NCBI RefSeq assembly: GCF_000333895.2
Contig: NZ_ANFM02000015.1
Coordinates: 1-64,000 of the forward strand
DNA from: Grimontia indica
GTDB lineage: Bacteria; Pseudomonadota; Gammaproteobacteria; Enterobacterales; Vibrionaceae
DNA length: 64,000 nt
Reading direction: 5' to 3'
How positions within the stretch are numbered: the first letter of the stretch is position 1; each line of letters begins with the position of its first letter. Of this stretch, positions 47,561 to 57,847 are shown one piece after another. The notes under the pieces are model-generated. The model was not told where the DNA came from. It worked only from the letters and a program-made list of their open reading frames with translations, and made no database searches. The position numbers and the translations under genes are program-made.

Positions 47561-48344
47561 GACCTGCCCCCGTAAGTAGATGAAAACCCAATACCAGCAG
47601 TGCAACGGCAACCAATGGCTGCGCGAGTGCCCAAGGGGAATTGACGGAATAAGGGAATAGCTCGACGCTCATTAAGCCAAGTTCAGCAAGGGGCGGTTGA
47701 ATACCGACAGCAACGAAGCCGAGCGATGCCATCATAAGAACCGCGTTAGCGCCGCCAAATGCTGCCATGGTCATTACTGAAGGAAGAATGGCTGGCAGGA
47801 TATGGCGTTTAAACTGATACCACTTCCCAAATCCCATCATGGCGGAAAGTTGTCTTTCTGGGCTGCCTACTTGTGCGCGGGTAATGGCACGGGTGACTCG
47901 GTAATACTCAACCCACTGAACCAGCGAAATAGCGAGGTACAGCATGACGAACGAGCCTGGAGCGATAGCAGCCAGCAGCAATACCAGAACCAATCCCGGC
48001 AAAGCCAACAGCGTATTGACGACGATATCCAATACTTGCTCCACTTTGCCGCCAGCCCAGGCGGAAAGCACACCAAGACTGACACCCAGTACGGAAGCGG
48101 TGATGACACACAACACGCTCAGCGAGAAAGACAAGCCAATCGCGCTGGCTAATCGAGTCGCCATGTCGCGGCCAAAATGGTCAGTGCCGAGCCAATGCTC
48201 ACTGCTGGGTGCCATCAAGGTTGCCGAGAGATTCTGCTGGTCAATTGAATAGGGCGAGAGTAAACCGGTCAATAGTGAAAAGCCGAACAGGAACAACAAG
48301 ATCGAAATACCTGCTTTTTGGCTGACAGATAATGTTTTAATCAT
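47535..48344 (-). CDS. Peptide/nickel-type ABC importer permease (DppC/NikC-like)
   Basis: The 269-residue permease has about six hydrophobic segments and the family opening LLSPYSIDQQNLSATLMAPS followed by HWLGTDHFGRDMATRLASA (about 50-68), the DppC signature. RAQVGSPERQLSAMMGFGKW (about 155-175) is the ATPase-contact loop. It overlaps the DppB-like gene by 4 bases. It pairs with that subunit to form the channel. Confidence 0.92.
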   Translation of the reverse strand: MIKTLSVSQKAGISILLFLFGFSLLTGLLSPYSIDQQNLSATLMAPSSEHWLGTDHFGRDMATRLASAIGLSFSLSVLCVITASVLGVSLGVLSAWAGGKVEQVLDIVVNTLLALPGLVLVLLLAAIAPGSFVMLYLAISLVQWVEYYRVTRAITRAQVGSPERQLSAMMGFGKWYQFKRHILPAILPSVMTMAAFGGANAVLMMASLGFVAVGIQPPLAELGLMSVELFPYSVNSPWALAQPLVAVALLVLGFHLLTGAGRETADSTE

Positions 48345-49282
48345 TGTTCTTGTCGCCCCCTTGGATCAATCAAATAGCAGGCGATATCAATCAGGCCATT
48401 CAACGCTACAAACAAAACTCCCATGGTGAGTGCACAGCCCTGAATCACGGGAATATCGCGGGCAAAAATAGCGTGTGCTAAACCGTGCCCGACGCCCGGC
48501 CAAGAGAATAGCGATTCGATCATCACTATCCCTTCAATCACAGCGACTAACTGAATGCCGATAAACGCCACTACTGGCACCGCCATATTGCGAACGCCAT
48601 GGCGCAAAAACGTCTGCGATTCGGTTAAACCTTTAATGCATGAAAATTGATAGAGGGTAGAACGAAACACCTTGAGTGCGCTGACATGCACGACACGGTT
48701 AGATACCGCGGCCAAGCTAATAGCGAGCGTGAGGGCAGGCAAGACTAAATGCTGCCAGGTCCCAAAACCTGCGACTGGAAGAACCGTGAAGTTCATGGCG
48801 AAGACCAAAATCAGCACCAAACCCAACACAAAAACAGGCAACGCTTTGGTGAAGGTCGAAAGCCAGACAAGCGTGGTATTGACGGCTCCCCCTTTTTTGG
48901 CAGACCAGATACCGAGGGGAATGGCAATCAGCACAGAAAGGGAAATGCCTGCTACTGCCAGCAACAACGAATACCCCAATTGATGCGCGACTTCACCGCT
49001 CACAGGTAAACCACTCACCAGAGAGTTCCCAAGATTGAACTGGAGCAAGTCAGTCAGCCAACTGACGTAACTGCTAAACCAGCCTTGGTCGAGGTTAAGT
49101 TCATTACGCACTAACTCTGCGGCGTTGGAATCCACATTATCCTGACCATAACGACTGGCGGCAATGCGATACGCCATGTCACCCGGAAGGCTCCTCATCA
49201 TAATGAACGTGAGGGTGCCAACCCCCCACGCTACAAGAACAAGCTGGATCAGCCGCTTTTTAATCAGCGAAATCATGATCAC
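48341..49282 (-). CDS. Peptide/nickel-type ABC importer permease (DppB/NikB-like)
   Basis: The 313-residue permease has the DppB layout: an N-terminal helix with TFIMMRSLPGDM, five further membrane segments, and the coupling loop around LKVFRSTLYQFSCIKGLTES (about 205-224). VVAFIGIQLVAVIEGIVMIESLFSWPG near 240-266 is the usual final signature. I start at the GTG at 49282, whose GTGA overlaps the stop of the binding-protein gene; an ATG 6 bases further in is possible. Confidence 0.92.
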   Translation of the reverse strand: MIMISLIKKRLIQLVLVAWGVGTLTFIMMRSLPGDMAYRIAASRYGQDNVDSNAAELVRNELNLDQGWFSSYVSWLTDLLQFNLGNSLVSGLPVSGEVAHQLGYSLLLAVAGISLSVLIAIPLGIWSAKKGGAVNTTLVWLSTFTKALPVFVLGLVLILVFAMNFTVLPVAGFGTWQHLVLPALTLAISLAAVSNRVVHVSALKVFRSTLYQFSCIKGLTESQTFLRHGVRNMAVPVVAFIGIQLVAVIEGIVMIESLFSWPGVGHGLAHAIFARDIPVIQGCALTMGVLFVALNGLIDIACYLIDPRGRQEQ

Positions 49283-50865
49283 TTAATGTCCATTTGATTG
49301 ATAAAGTAGTCGCGTTCGAACGGGTCGAAACTGAAGTTGGCAACACGACTGTTGACCGATGTGTGTTGGCTGTAGCTCGCAATCGGCAGCACAGGGTAAT
49401 CGTCATGAATAGCCTTCGCGACTTTTTGACTGAGCATCAGGCTTTTTTCTGCATCCCGCGTTTGCACCAGCTCCGCAATCGCGGCGTCAACGTCGGCGTT
49501 TTGCCAGTTCATGGTGCCCCAATCACCGCCACCATTAGAAAAATCGGTGCTGATGATAGGCAGAGGATCTGCGATAAAACCAAAGTTACGTGCAATCAAC
49601 GCGACTTCCAGTGAGCCATCCGTATGACCGGCAGGGATCATACTTGAGTTGGTAATATCTACTTTTAAATCCACACCAAGCTCAGCCCATTGCGCCTGAA
49701 TGGCAGTTGCGACTGTAGCAAGCTCAGGACGGTCCGCATAAGTGATCAGTGTCAATCTGAAAGGTTTGCCATCGCGCTCCAGCACGCCGGCTTCGTTTAA
49801 CTCCCAACCAAGACCTGCAAGTAACGCTTTTGCTTCGCTCAGGTCATATTCTTGATTGGTGACACCATCGAGATACCACTTGGACATCGAGCTAGGAAGC
49901 AGTTGCGCGGTTTCAGAACCTTCTGCATAAAGTACATTCTTTGCAATGCCACTGCGGTCAATCGCCATACTAAGTGCTTTACGTGCTTCGGTTTCTTTCA
50001 AGAATGGATGCCCATTGTTGAGCTTCACAAACAGCGTTCGAGGGATGAGGTTACTATGAACGTTAACCTGATCCGCGCCATCAAGTTGCGGGAGCATAGA
50101 TGGGTCGAGTGTGAAAACAATGTCTGCTTCACCGGATTTCGCTTGCAGGATCCGGCTTTCCGCGCGGTGACCCGTCAGATAAGAAGCAAAGGGGATGTTG
50201 GCATTATCGCCCCAGTAACCATCAAACCTCTTCACCAATAGCTTATGCGGTGGTTGGAAGTTAGCCATTTCATAAGGGCCTGTACCATACAGGGTTTCAA
50301 CTTGACCATCTTCCTTGAAAGAAGAGGGTGCCACGATAGCTGTTGAATAGTTGGTCAGCAAGGCAGGGAAGGCGACATAAGGTTCATTCAGTTGGAACAC
50401 AACCTGATTGTTGCCCAACGCATCAATGCTTTTGATAGAGGCTTTACCCAGCGTACCGTGTTTAGCCAAAGACTGGTTTAAGCTGTTTACTACAGCCTCG
50501 ATATCCATTGGCGTACCATCATGAAAGGTCACGCCATCTTTAATGGTGAGCGTCCAATCCAATCCGTTGTCGCTAACTGTCCATTCTGAAGCTAGTCCCG
50601 GCGTGATGTTACCGTTTTGGTCAACGTTCAATAATGTCTCAATCACCTGCATACGGGTGAGAATGTAGCCTTGTTTAGAAGGGTCCAAGCTGGTTATCTC
50701 CCAAGGACCACTGATGGACAAGGTGTTGGATTTATCTTGTGTCAGTTCCGTTGTTTTTTGCCCTGAAAACCAGAACGCAGCACCCGCAATAACAACTGCG
50801 GCGAGCACGCCCAGTCGAACCATTTTCTTCTTCTTTGCCACATTGGCGTACGAAATTTCAGTCAT
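49279..50865 (-). CDS. Family 5 solute-binding protein of the Zur-linked importer
   Basis: The 528-residue protein is a family 5 (DppA/NikA-like) solute-binding protein: ASEWTVSDNGLDWTLTIKDG near 105-124 and the downstream FHDGTPM segment are its hallmark. Instead of a lipoprotein box it has a basic N terminus and an uncleaved-looking hydrophobic helix (about 16-33), so it may be membrane-anchored. I start at the ATG at 50865, with a weak TAGGGG site. The ligand may be a metal complex or metallophore, inferred only from the Zur site and the His-rich neighbour. Confidence 0.88.
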   Translation of the reverse strand: MTEISYANVAKKKKMVRLGVLAAVVIAGAAFWFSGQKTTELTQDKSNTLSISGPWEITSLDPSKQGYILTRMQVIETLLNVDQNGNITPGLASEWTVSDNGLDWTLTIKDGVTFHDGTPMDIEAVVNSLNQSLAKHGTLGKASIKSIDALGNNQVVFQLNEPYVAFPALLTNYSTAIVAPSSFKEDGQVETLYGTGPYEMANFQPPHKLLVKRFDGYWGDNANIPFASYLTGHRAESRILQAKSGEADIVFTLDPSMLPQLDGADQVNVHSNLIPRTLFVKLNNGHPFLKETEARKALSMAIDRSGIAKNVLYAEGSETAQLLPSSMSKWYLDGVTNQEYDLSEAKALLAGLGWELNEAGVLERDGKPFRLTLITYADRPELATVATAIQAQWAELGVDLKVDITNSSMIPAGHTDGSLEVALIARNFGFIADPLPIISTDFSNGGGDWGTMNWQNADVDAAIAELVQTRDAEKSLMLSQKVAKAIHDDYPVLPIASYSQHTSVNSRVANFSFDPFERDYFINQMDIK

Positions 50866-50938
50866 AACAGCCCCTAACGTATTCCTTAACGTCATAAAAA
50901 ATTGAGTGATGTATTACATGTATTAAAAGGAGAGTGCT

Positions 50939-51247
50939 TTAGGATACTGGGGGAGAGCGGGTTCTCGGGCGAACACTTGCCGTTCTCAATGTGGTTTTAT
51001 CTTCGAATGACCTAACTGGTTGAGGTTCCGGCAAAATCAAAACGTCCGAGTCAGCGTGCAAAACAGCGTGATGAATCGACTCATAGATCGTGCATTGATG
51101 TCCTGCGTGAATGTCTTCATGGTGTTCCAATGCATGGAGCACAGAAACCGTGCTCAATCCAAAAGCCAGGACAAGAAGCAAAAACACCCAAAACTGTTTC
51201 CCTTTAAGACTTTGAAAAGAAAGCACTATATCGAATTCTGCTGACAT
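50939..51247 (-). CDS. Small His/Cys-rich exported protein heading the importer operon
   Basis: The 102-residue product has one hydrophobic segment (about 19-40) and then HALEHHEDIHAGHQC, followed by SIHHAVLHADS, ten histidines and a cysteine within about 30 residues, a likely zinc-binding region. It resembles the small zinc-chaperone-like or DUF2946-type proteins found beside zinc uptake genes. The ATG at 51247 touches the Zur palindrome and lacks a ribosome-binding site; a GTG 20 codons in, behind AAAGGGA, may be the real start. It lies 73 bases before the binding-protein gene on the same strand. Confidence 0.65.
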   Translation of the reverse strand: MSAEFDIVLSFQSLKGKQFWVFLLLVLAFGLSTVSVLHALEHHEDIHAGHQCTIYESIHHAVLHADSDVLILPEPQPVRSFEDKTTLRTASVRPRTRSPPVS

Positions 51248-51248
51248 T

Positions 51249-51269
51249 AATTGTTATGATATAACAATT
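51249..51269 (-). promoter_or_regulatory. Zur box
   Basis: The 21-base palindrome has 9-base arms AATTGTTAT and ATAACAATT about a GAT centre. Its core TGTTATGATATAACA differs at one position from the gammaproteobacterial Zur consensus core TGTTATAWTATAACA. It lies directly before the first gene of the importer operon, so zinc-loaded Zur would repress the operon and zinc starvation would switch it on. Confidence 0.85.
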
Positions 51270-51435
51270 TCAAGAGGTGTACTGAACCATTAGAGAGGTT
51301 ATTTATTGATTGAATTATTAAAAATACAAATTAATGTAAATGAGAATCAATCGCAAATAAAAGAGAGCGGTAACTTTGAAAAGAGACCCAGGAAAAGAAG
51401 CTAAAAAGGAAGCAAAAGGCAGGTGGAGAGAAAAC

Positions 51436-51465
51436 AAAGGGAAAGATACCGACGATCTTTCCCCC
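51436..51465 (-). terminator. Terminator of the TauE-like gene
   Basis: Arms GGGAAAGAT and ATCTTTCCC enclose a 7-base loop just past the stop codon; the minus-strand continuation is T-rich. The bases between here and the Zur box, 51270-51435, hold no gene I trust. Confidence 0.75.
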
Positions 51466-51475
51466 TTAGTTTCGT

Positions 51476-52294
51476 TTAACGTAGCGCCATATTCGCCGCC
51501 ATCGCCAACAAAAGTAGCGCGAAGACTTTCTTTATCGTGGCAACAGGCAAGGTTTGGGTCGCCTTCGCGCCTAATGGCGCAGTGAACCAAGACGTGCAGA
51601 CGATACCCAGCAGCGCAGGTAAGTACACAAATCCAGCGAAACCGTCGCTCAATGCAAAATGGGCACTGCCAGACGTTATATAACCTACCGAGCCAAACAA
51701 AGCGATAACGATGCCACAGGCTGACGCACAACCAATCGCTTTCTTCATGTCGATAGAAAAGAAGCTCAACATAGGCACCAAAAGGGCGCCACCGCCGATA
51801 CCAATCATGGCCGACAGGCCACCGACAATCGTGGTGAAGAAAGTCAGTAGGGGTTTGTTTGGCAGTTTACGCTCAGCGTCATCATCGCTCTTGCCGCTGA
51901 AAATCATCTTCAATGCAATGAGTACCACACTCACCGCAAACACCATGCGAACAATTTGCTCAGGTAACAAGGCGGCCAGAAAACCGCTGATAAGTGCGCC
52001 AAGCGCCACCCCAGTCATGATCCAAGGGGCCAAATCCCAAGGAACATTACCGTTTTTATGATGAGCGATAGCCGAAGAAGTAGAAGTAAAGAGTATCGAG
52101 GCTAATGAAGTCGCGATGGCCGCAACCACGACCTGCTGTGCTGGCAATACGTCAAAGTGAAGCAAAATCACGCTGAGAATTGGCACAATCACCAACCCGC
52201 CGCCAATACCTAACAATCCTGCCAGAAAACCTACGCCGCTGCCGAGCAGCGCACAATATATAAACAATAAAAGCAAATCACTCATCCATTTCAT
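51476..52294 (-). CDS. TauE/SafE-family membrane permease
   Basis: This 272-residue protein has about eight hydrophobic segments in two repeats, each starting with a glycine-rich motif: GFLAGLLGIGGGLVIVPI (about 20-37) and GGLSAMIGIGGGALLVPML (about 158-176). Family members export sulfite, sulfoacetate or other organosulfur anions, but many are untested. No sulfur-metabolism gene sits next to it except the divergent methionine synthase pair, which may be coincidence. Confidence 0.9.
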   Translation of the reverse strand: MKWMSDLLLLFIYCALLGSGVGFLAGLLGIGGGLVIVPILSVILLHFDVLPAQQVVVAAIATSLASILFTSTSSAIAHHKNGNVPWDLAPWIMTGVALGALISGFLAALLPEQIVRMVFAVSVVLIALKMIFSGKSDDDAERKLPNKPLLTFFTTIVGGLSAMIGIGGGALLVPMLSFFSIDMKKAIGCASACGIVIALFGSVGYITSGSAHFALSDGFAGFVYLPALLGIVCTSWFTAPLGAKATQTLPVATIKKVFALLLLAMAANMALR

Positions 52295-52534
52295 CTCTGC
52301 TTATTTTCAAGAGGCTGAAATCCTACACGAACAAATAAAAATAGATCATGAAGATTTCTCATGATGAAGGTGAAGGAAAAGAGTTTTCATTAAATCCATG
52401 AGGCACGTATAAATCTCACTATGCAAGTATCACTGAAAAACAGTGAATACGACTGACTGGGAAAGTGACAATCAAAAATAAAGCCCAGTAACAGTAAGGA
52501 ATTAAGTCAGCTTTAGATCAGGAACCCGATCACC

Positions 52535-53509
52535 ATGAATAAGAATTTTACGTTCGCGATTAACAGCATTAGTTTTGATGAAAACTATCAGCCAAAAGAC
52601 AATACCCGAATTACCACTAACTTCGCCAATTTAGCGCGAGGAGATAGTCGTCAGAGTAATCTGCGCAATGCACTGCGAATGATTGATAACAGCTTTAACT
52701 CTCTCGCTAATTGGGATAACCCAAAAGGCGATCGTTATTCTGTTGAATTGGAAATTATCTCCGTTGATATGGATATCGAAGGCAGTGGTGAGGCATTCCC
52801 GTCTATTGAGATTCTGAAAACCAACATTCTTGATCGTCAAACCAACGAGCGCATTGAAGGTATTGTGGGTAACAACTTCTCATCTTATGTGCGTGATTAT
52901 GATTTCAGTGTTCTGCTTCTTGATCACAACAAGGGCCAGCCTAAGTTCAGCATCCCAGAGAACTTTGGCGAGCTACATGGCAAGCTGTTCAAACACTTCG
53001 TGAACTCAGAGGCTTACAAGCAAAACTTCAAGAAGCCGCCAGTGATCTGTTTGAGCGTGTCAGACAACAAAGTCTACAGTCAGACAGAAAACCAACACCC
53101 GGTGCTGGGCGTGGAATATCTGCCAAATGAGTCTTCACTCACCGAGCAATACTTCAAGAAAATGGGCCTTCAGGTTCGCTACTTTATGCCGCCAAACAGC
53201 GTTGCACCTTTAGCTTTCTATTTCTTTGGCGATTTGCTGAATGATTACACCAACCTTGAGTTAATCAGCACCATTAGCACCATGGAAACATTCCAGAAAA
53301 TCTATCGCCCTGAAATTTACAATGCCAATGCAGTGGCCGGAAAATGTTATCAGCCAAACTTGAAAAATGCTGACCACTCTTTAACGCAAATTGTATATGA
53401 CCGTGAAGAGCGCAGTCGATTAGCGATTGAACAAGGTAAGTTTGCAGAAGAAAACTTCATCAAGCCTTACCAAAATGTTCTTGAGCAATGGTCTGCGAAT
53501 TACGCCTAA
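52535..53509 (+). CDS. mesX: MesX (DUF1852), partner of methionine synthase MesD
   Basis: This 324-residue protein is of the DUF1852 family. Published work on folate-independent methionine synthases identified DUF1852 (MesX) as needed for MesD activity, with an oxygen requirement, and the two genes are adjacent here, 45 bases apart. Its biochemical role is not established; it may generate the methyl donor. The sequence is soluble, with no signal peptide, and AGGAACC precedes the ATG. The 240 bases upstream hold no convincing MetJ or MetR site or riboswitch. Confidence 0.9.
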   Translation: MNKNFTFAINSISFDENYQPKDNTRITTNFANLARGDSRQSNLRNALRMIDNSFNSLANWDNPKGDRYSVELEIISVDMDIEGSGEAFPSIEILKTNILDRQTNERIEGIVGNNFSSYVRDYDFSVLLLDHNKGQPKFSIPENFGELHGKLFKHFVNSEAYKQNFKKPPVICLSVSDNKVYSQTENQHPVLGVEYLPNESSLTEQYFKKMGLQVRYFMPPNSVAPLAFYFFGDLLNDYTNLELISTISTMETFQKIYRPEIYNANAVAGKCYQPNLKNADHSLTQIVYDREERSRLAIEQGKFAEENFIKPYQNVLEQWSANYA

Positions 53510-53554
53510 TTACGATCAAACAATAACAAATAAAGAGAAAAGACAGCATTTATT

Positions 53555-54583
53555 ATGAAAATACTATTACCGACTTCAACAGCAGGAAGCTTACCGAAAC
53601 CTTCGTGGTTGGCAGAACCAGAAAAACTATGGTCACCATGGAAATTAGAAGGTGATGCATTAATTGATGGCAAACAAGACGCGCTTCGTGTGGCATTGCA
53701 GGAACAACAAGTCGCAGGCGTAGATATTGTCAGCGATGGCGAACAAACACGACAGCACTTCGTGACGACGTTTATTGAACATTTAAATGGCGTTGATTTT
53801 GAAAAGCGCGAAACCGTGACAATCCGAAACCGCTATGAAGCGAGTGTGCCTTCAGTAGTCGGGCCGGTTTCCCGTCCAAAGTCCGTGTTTGTAGAAGATG
53901 CCAAGTTCCTGCGTAAGCAAACCGACAAGCCAATCAAATGGGCGCTACCCGGTCCTATGACCATGATTGATACCCTTTACGATGGCTACTACCAAGATCG
54001 CGAAAAGCTCGCGTGGGAATTTGCGAAAATCCTGAACCAGGAAGCGAAAGAGTTGGAAGCCGCCGGCGTGGATATCATCCAATTCGATGAGCCTGCATTT
54101 AATGTCTTCTTTGATGAAGTGAACGAGTGGGGCATTGCCACGCTGGAACGCGCCATCGAAGGGCTGAAATGTGAAACCGCTGTTCACATCTGTTATGGCT
54201 ACGGCATTAAAGCCAACACCGACTGGAAAAAGACGCTGGGTTCAGAGTGGCGACAGTACGAAGAAGTCTTTCCAAAGCTGCAGCAATCCAACATCGATAT
54301 TATCTCGCTGGAATGTCATAACTCCCGCGTGCCAATCGAGCTGTTATCGCTTATCCGCGGTAAAAAAGTCATGGTAGGTGCCATTGATGTGGCGACAAAC
54401 ACTATCGAAACTCCGGAAGAAGTGGCTGACACGCTGCGCGAAGCGCTGAAATATGTTGATGCCGATAAACTCTACCCATGCACCAACTGTGGTATGGCAC
54501 CGCTTTCCCGCGAAGTGGCAACAGCCAAGCTCAATGCACTGAGTGCAGGTGCGGAAATCATCCGAAAAGAACTCTCTGCTTAA
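53555..54583 (+). CDS. mesD: Folate-independent methionine synthase MesD
   Basis: This 342-residue protein corresponds to the C-terminal catalytic half of MetE and lacks the N-terminal folate-binding half. The zinc ligands are in place: H211 and C213 (VHICYGYG), E253 (SLECHNSR) and C312 (CTNCGMAPL). It methylates homocysteine using a donor other than methyltetrahydrofolate and depends on MesX. The N-terminal TSTAGSLPKPSWL is shared by core MetE-like proteins. An AAAGAGAAAAG site precedes the ATG. Confidence 0.92.
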   Translation: MKILLPTSTAGSLPKPSWLAEPEKLWSPWKLEGDALIDGKQDALRVALQEQQVAGVDIVSDGEQTRQHFVTTFIEHLNGVDFEKRETVTIRNRYEASVPSVVGPVSRPKSVFVEDAKFLRKQTDKPIKWALPGPMTMIDTLYDGYYQDREKLAWEFAKILNQEAKELEAAGVDIIQFDEPAFNVFFDEVNEWGIATLERAIEGLKCETAVHICYGYGIKANTDWKKTLGSEWRQYEEVFPKLQQSNIDIISLECHNSRVPIELLSLIRGKKVMVGAIDVATNTIETPEEVADTLREALKYVDADKLYPCTNCGMAPLSREVATAKLNALSAGAEIIRKELSA

Positions 54584-54606
54584 ACTAAATATTGGTAGAG
54601 AAATTT

Positions 54607-54674
54607 AAGACAGACACAGCAAGTCAATACATGTTGTGCCCAATTCACAACATCTTATGTGTCTGTCTTTTTCT
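54607..54674 (+). terminator. Two-tier hairpin terminator of mesXD
   Basis: A perfect 12-base outer stem (AAGACAGACACA and TGTGTCTGTCTT) encloses an inner 8-base stem (ATGTTGTG and CACAACAT) and ends in a T run. It is unusually long for a terminator. Confidence 0.85.
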
Positions 54675-54738
54675 ATTATTTTCAATTACTTCAATCGCTT
54701 AAGTGCTTTCTCTTCCTCTGTAAGCACACTGTGGAAAA

Positions 54739-54768
54739 ATGTGAAAAAGCGCTTTCACATTTTTTTCA
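54739..54768 (+). promoter_or_regulatory. AT-rich palindrome upstream of the PepSY gene
   Basis: Arms ATGTGAAA and TTTCACAT flank AAGCGC and are followed by a run of T and a further TCACACC. It may be a second terminator-like hairpin or a regulator site; the TGTGA/TCACA halves are spaced 10 bases apart, too far for CRP. The other bases from 54675 to 54901 hold no gene. Confidence 0.45.
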
Positions 54769-54901
54769 CACCACGTCTTTTAATCTGCCATTGATGATAC
54801 GAGGCATTGCCCATTTTTGCTGAAGGCGCTCTCAGGAACTCAAACCTTCAACACCTCATGAGGCAAGGTACTTTGATTAAAATGGAATTAAGGACAGACA
54901 A

Positions 54902-55234
54902 ATGAAAAAACTGATTTTAGGTAGTGCACTTCTGGCTTCTGTGGGCGCATTCAGCGTTTCCAGCTACGCAGCAGACGCCAAATTGATTACTGAAGAAGCG
55001 GCAATCAAAGCAGCGCTGGCGGAAGTGGGTGTTGAAGTGCTAGGTATCCGTTTTGACGAACCAGATACTCAGTGGGACGTGTTTGTAAGATCTGGCGAGC
55101 AAGCTTACGAAGTGGAAGTTGATGCAGTCAGTGGCAAAATCGTAGCCGCTGAAAAAGAAAGCCTGGCAGAAATCCAAGCAGAGCTTTCAGGCGACCTTTC
55201 ACATGAAGGTGTGGCTGGCGATACAGATAAATGA
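54902..55234 (+). CDS. PepSY-domain periplasmic protein
   Basis: This 110-residue protein has a signal peptide (about 1-22, cut near SYA) and a single PepSY-like domain (about 33-88) with ITEEAAIKAALAEVGVEV and YEVEVDAVSGKIVAAEKE, the typical strand-helix pattern. Such small PepSY proteins often accompany two-component or cytochrome genes, but none is here. A Lys/Asp-rich tail follows. GGAATTAAGGA precedes the ATG. Confidence 0.85.
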   Translation: MKKLILGSALLASVGAFSVSSYAADAKLITEEAAIKAALAEVGVEVLGIRFDEPDTQWDVFVRSGEQAYEVEVDAVSGKIVAAEKESLAEIQAELSGDLSHEGVAGDTDK

Positions 55235-55254
55235 CGTAGATAAATAATGTCATT

Positions 55255-55288
55255 GGCTGCTTCATGCCCTACGTGAAGTGGCCTTTTT
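55255..55288 (+). terminator. Terminator of the PepSY gene
   Basis: GGCTGCTTCA and TGAAGTGGCC pair over 10 positions with two wobbles and are followed by TTTTTCT. The rest of the 344-base gap up to katG is AT-rich; I see no clear OxyR site but would expect katG control there. Confidence 0.72.
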
Positions 55289-55563
55289 CTCAATATCCAA
55301 ATTTTTACTCGCTTCCACCGGCACAGACCAGCTCCAAACACCCACTCACACTCCCCCTGCCTAAGCAAGCAGCACTTCCTTTACGACAGAATACTAACGA
55401 ATACAGTGTATTAAAAGTGTCCAAAACCCCTCCAAAAATTAACTTAGATCAAGCCAATTGCAGGTATAGGAAAAAGCAATTGTTACCATTATCAATAAGG
55501 GATTATTTTTGATGCATTGCTGAGGTAAGTAGCAGACTACCTTTAAACCAAAAGAGACAATAA

Positions 55564-57756
<2,193 letters not shown>

Positions 57757-57780
57757 ACCCAGTTCATGATGCAATAAATG

Positions 57781-57812
57781 AAAATACCGCTCCTTGTGAG
57801 CGGTATTTTTTT
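57781..57812. terminator. Terminator between katG and the convergent EamA gene
   Basis: Perfect arms AAAATACCGCTC and GAGCGGTATTTT with a 5-base loop are flanked by T runs on both strands. Confidence 0.9.
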
Positions 57813-57847
57813 ATCTGAAATCAGTAAAGACCTCAAATACGCAAACA

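Noticed and set aside
51341-51355. Fur-box-like sequence TGAGAATCAATCGCA
   Set aside because: Only about 10 of 14 positions fit and it is about 90 bases from the Zur box; not strong enough to call.
51318-51731. 137-residue minus-strand frame overlapping the TauE-like gene in another frame
   Set aside because: Cys/Arg-rich composition and overlap with the genuine gene and its terminator indicate a spurious frame.
52295-52534. MetJ/MetR sites or SAM riboswitch before mesX
   Set aside because: No AGACGTCT-type repeats or riboswitch helices were found; TGAA/TTCA halves are at unsuitable spacing.
54740-54759. CRP-like site TGTGA...TCACA
   Set aside because: The half-sites are 10 bases apart instead of 6.
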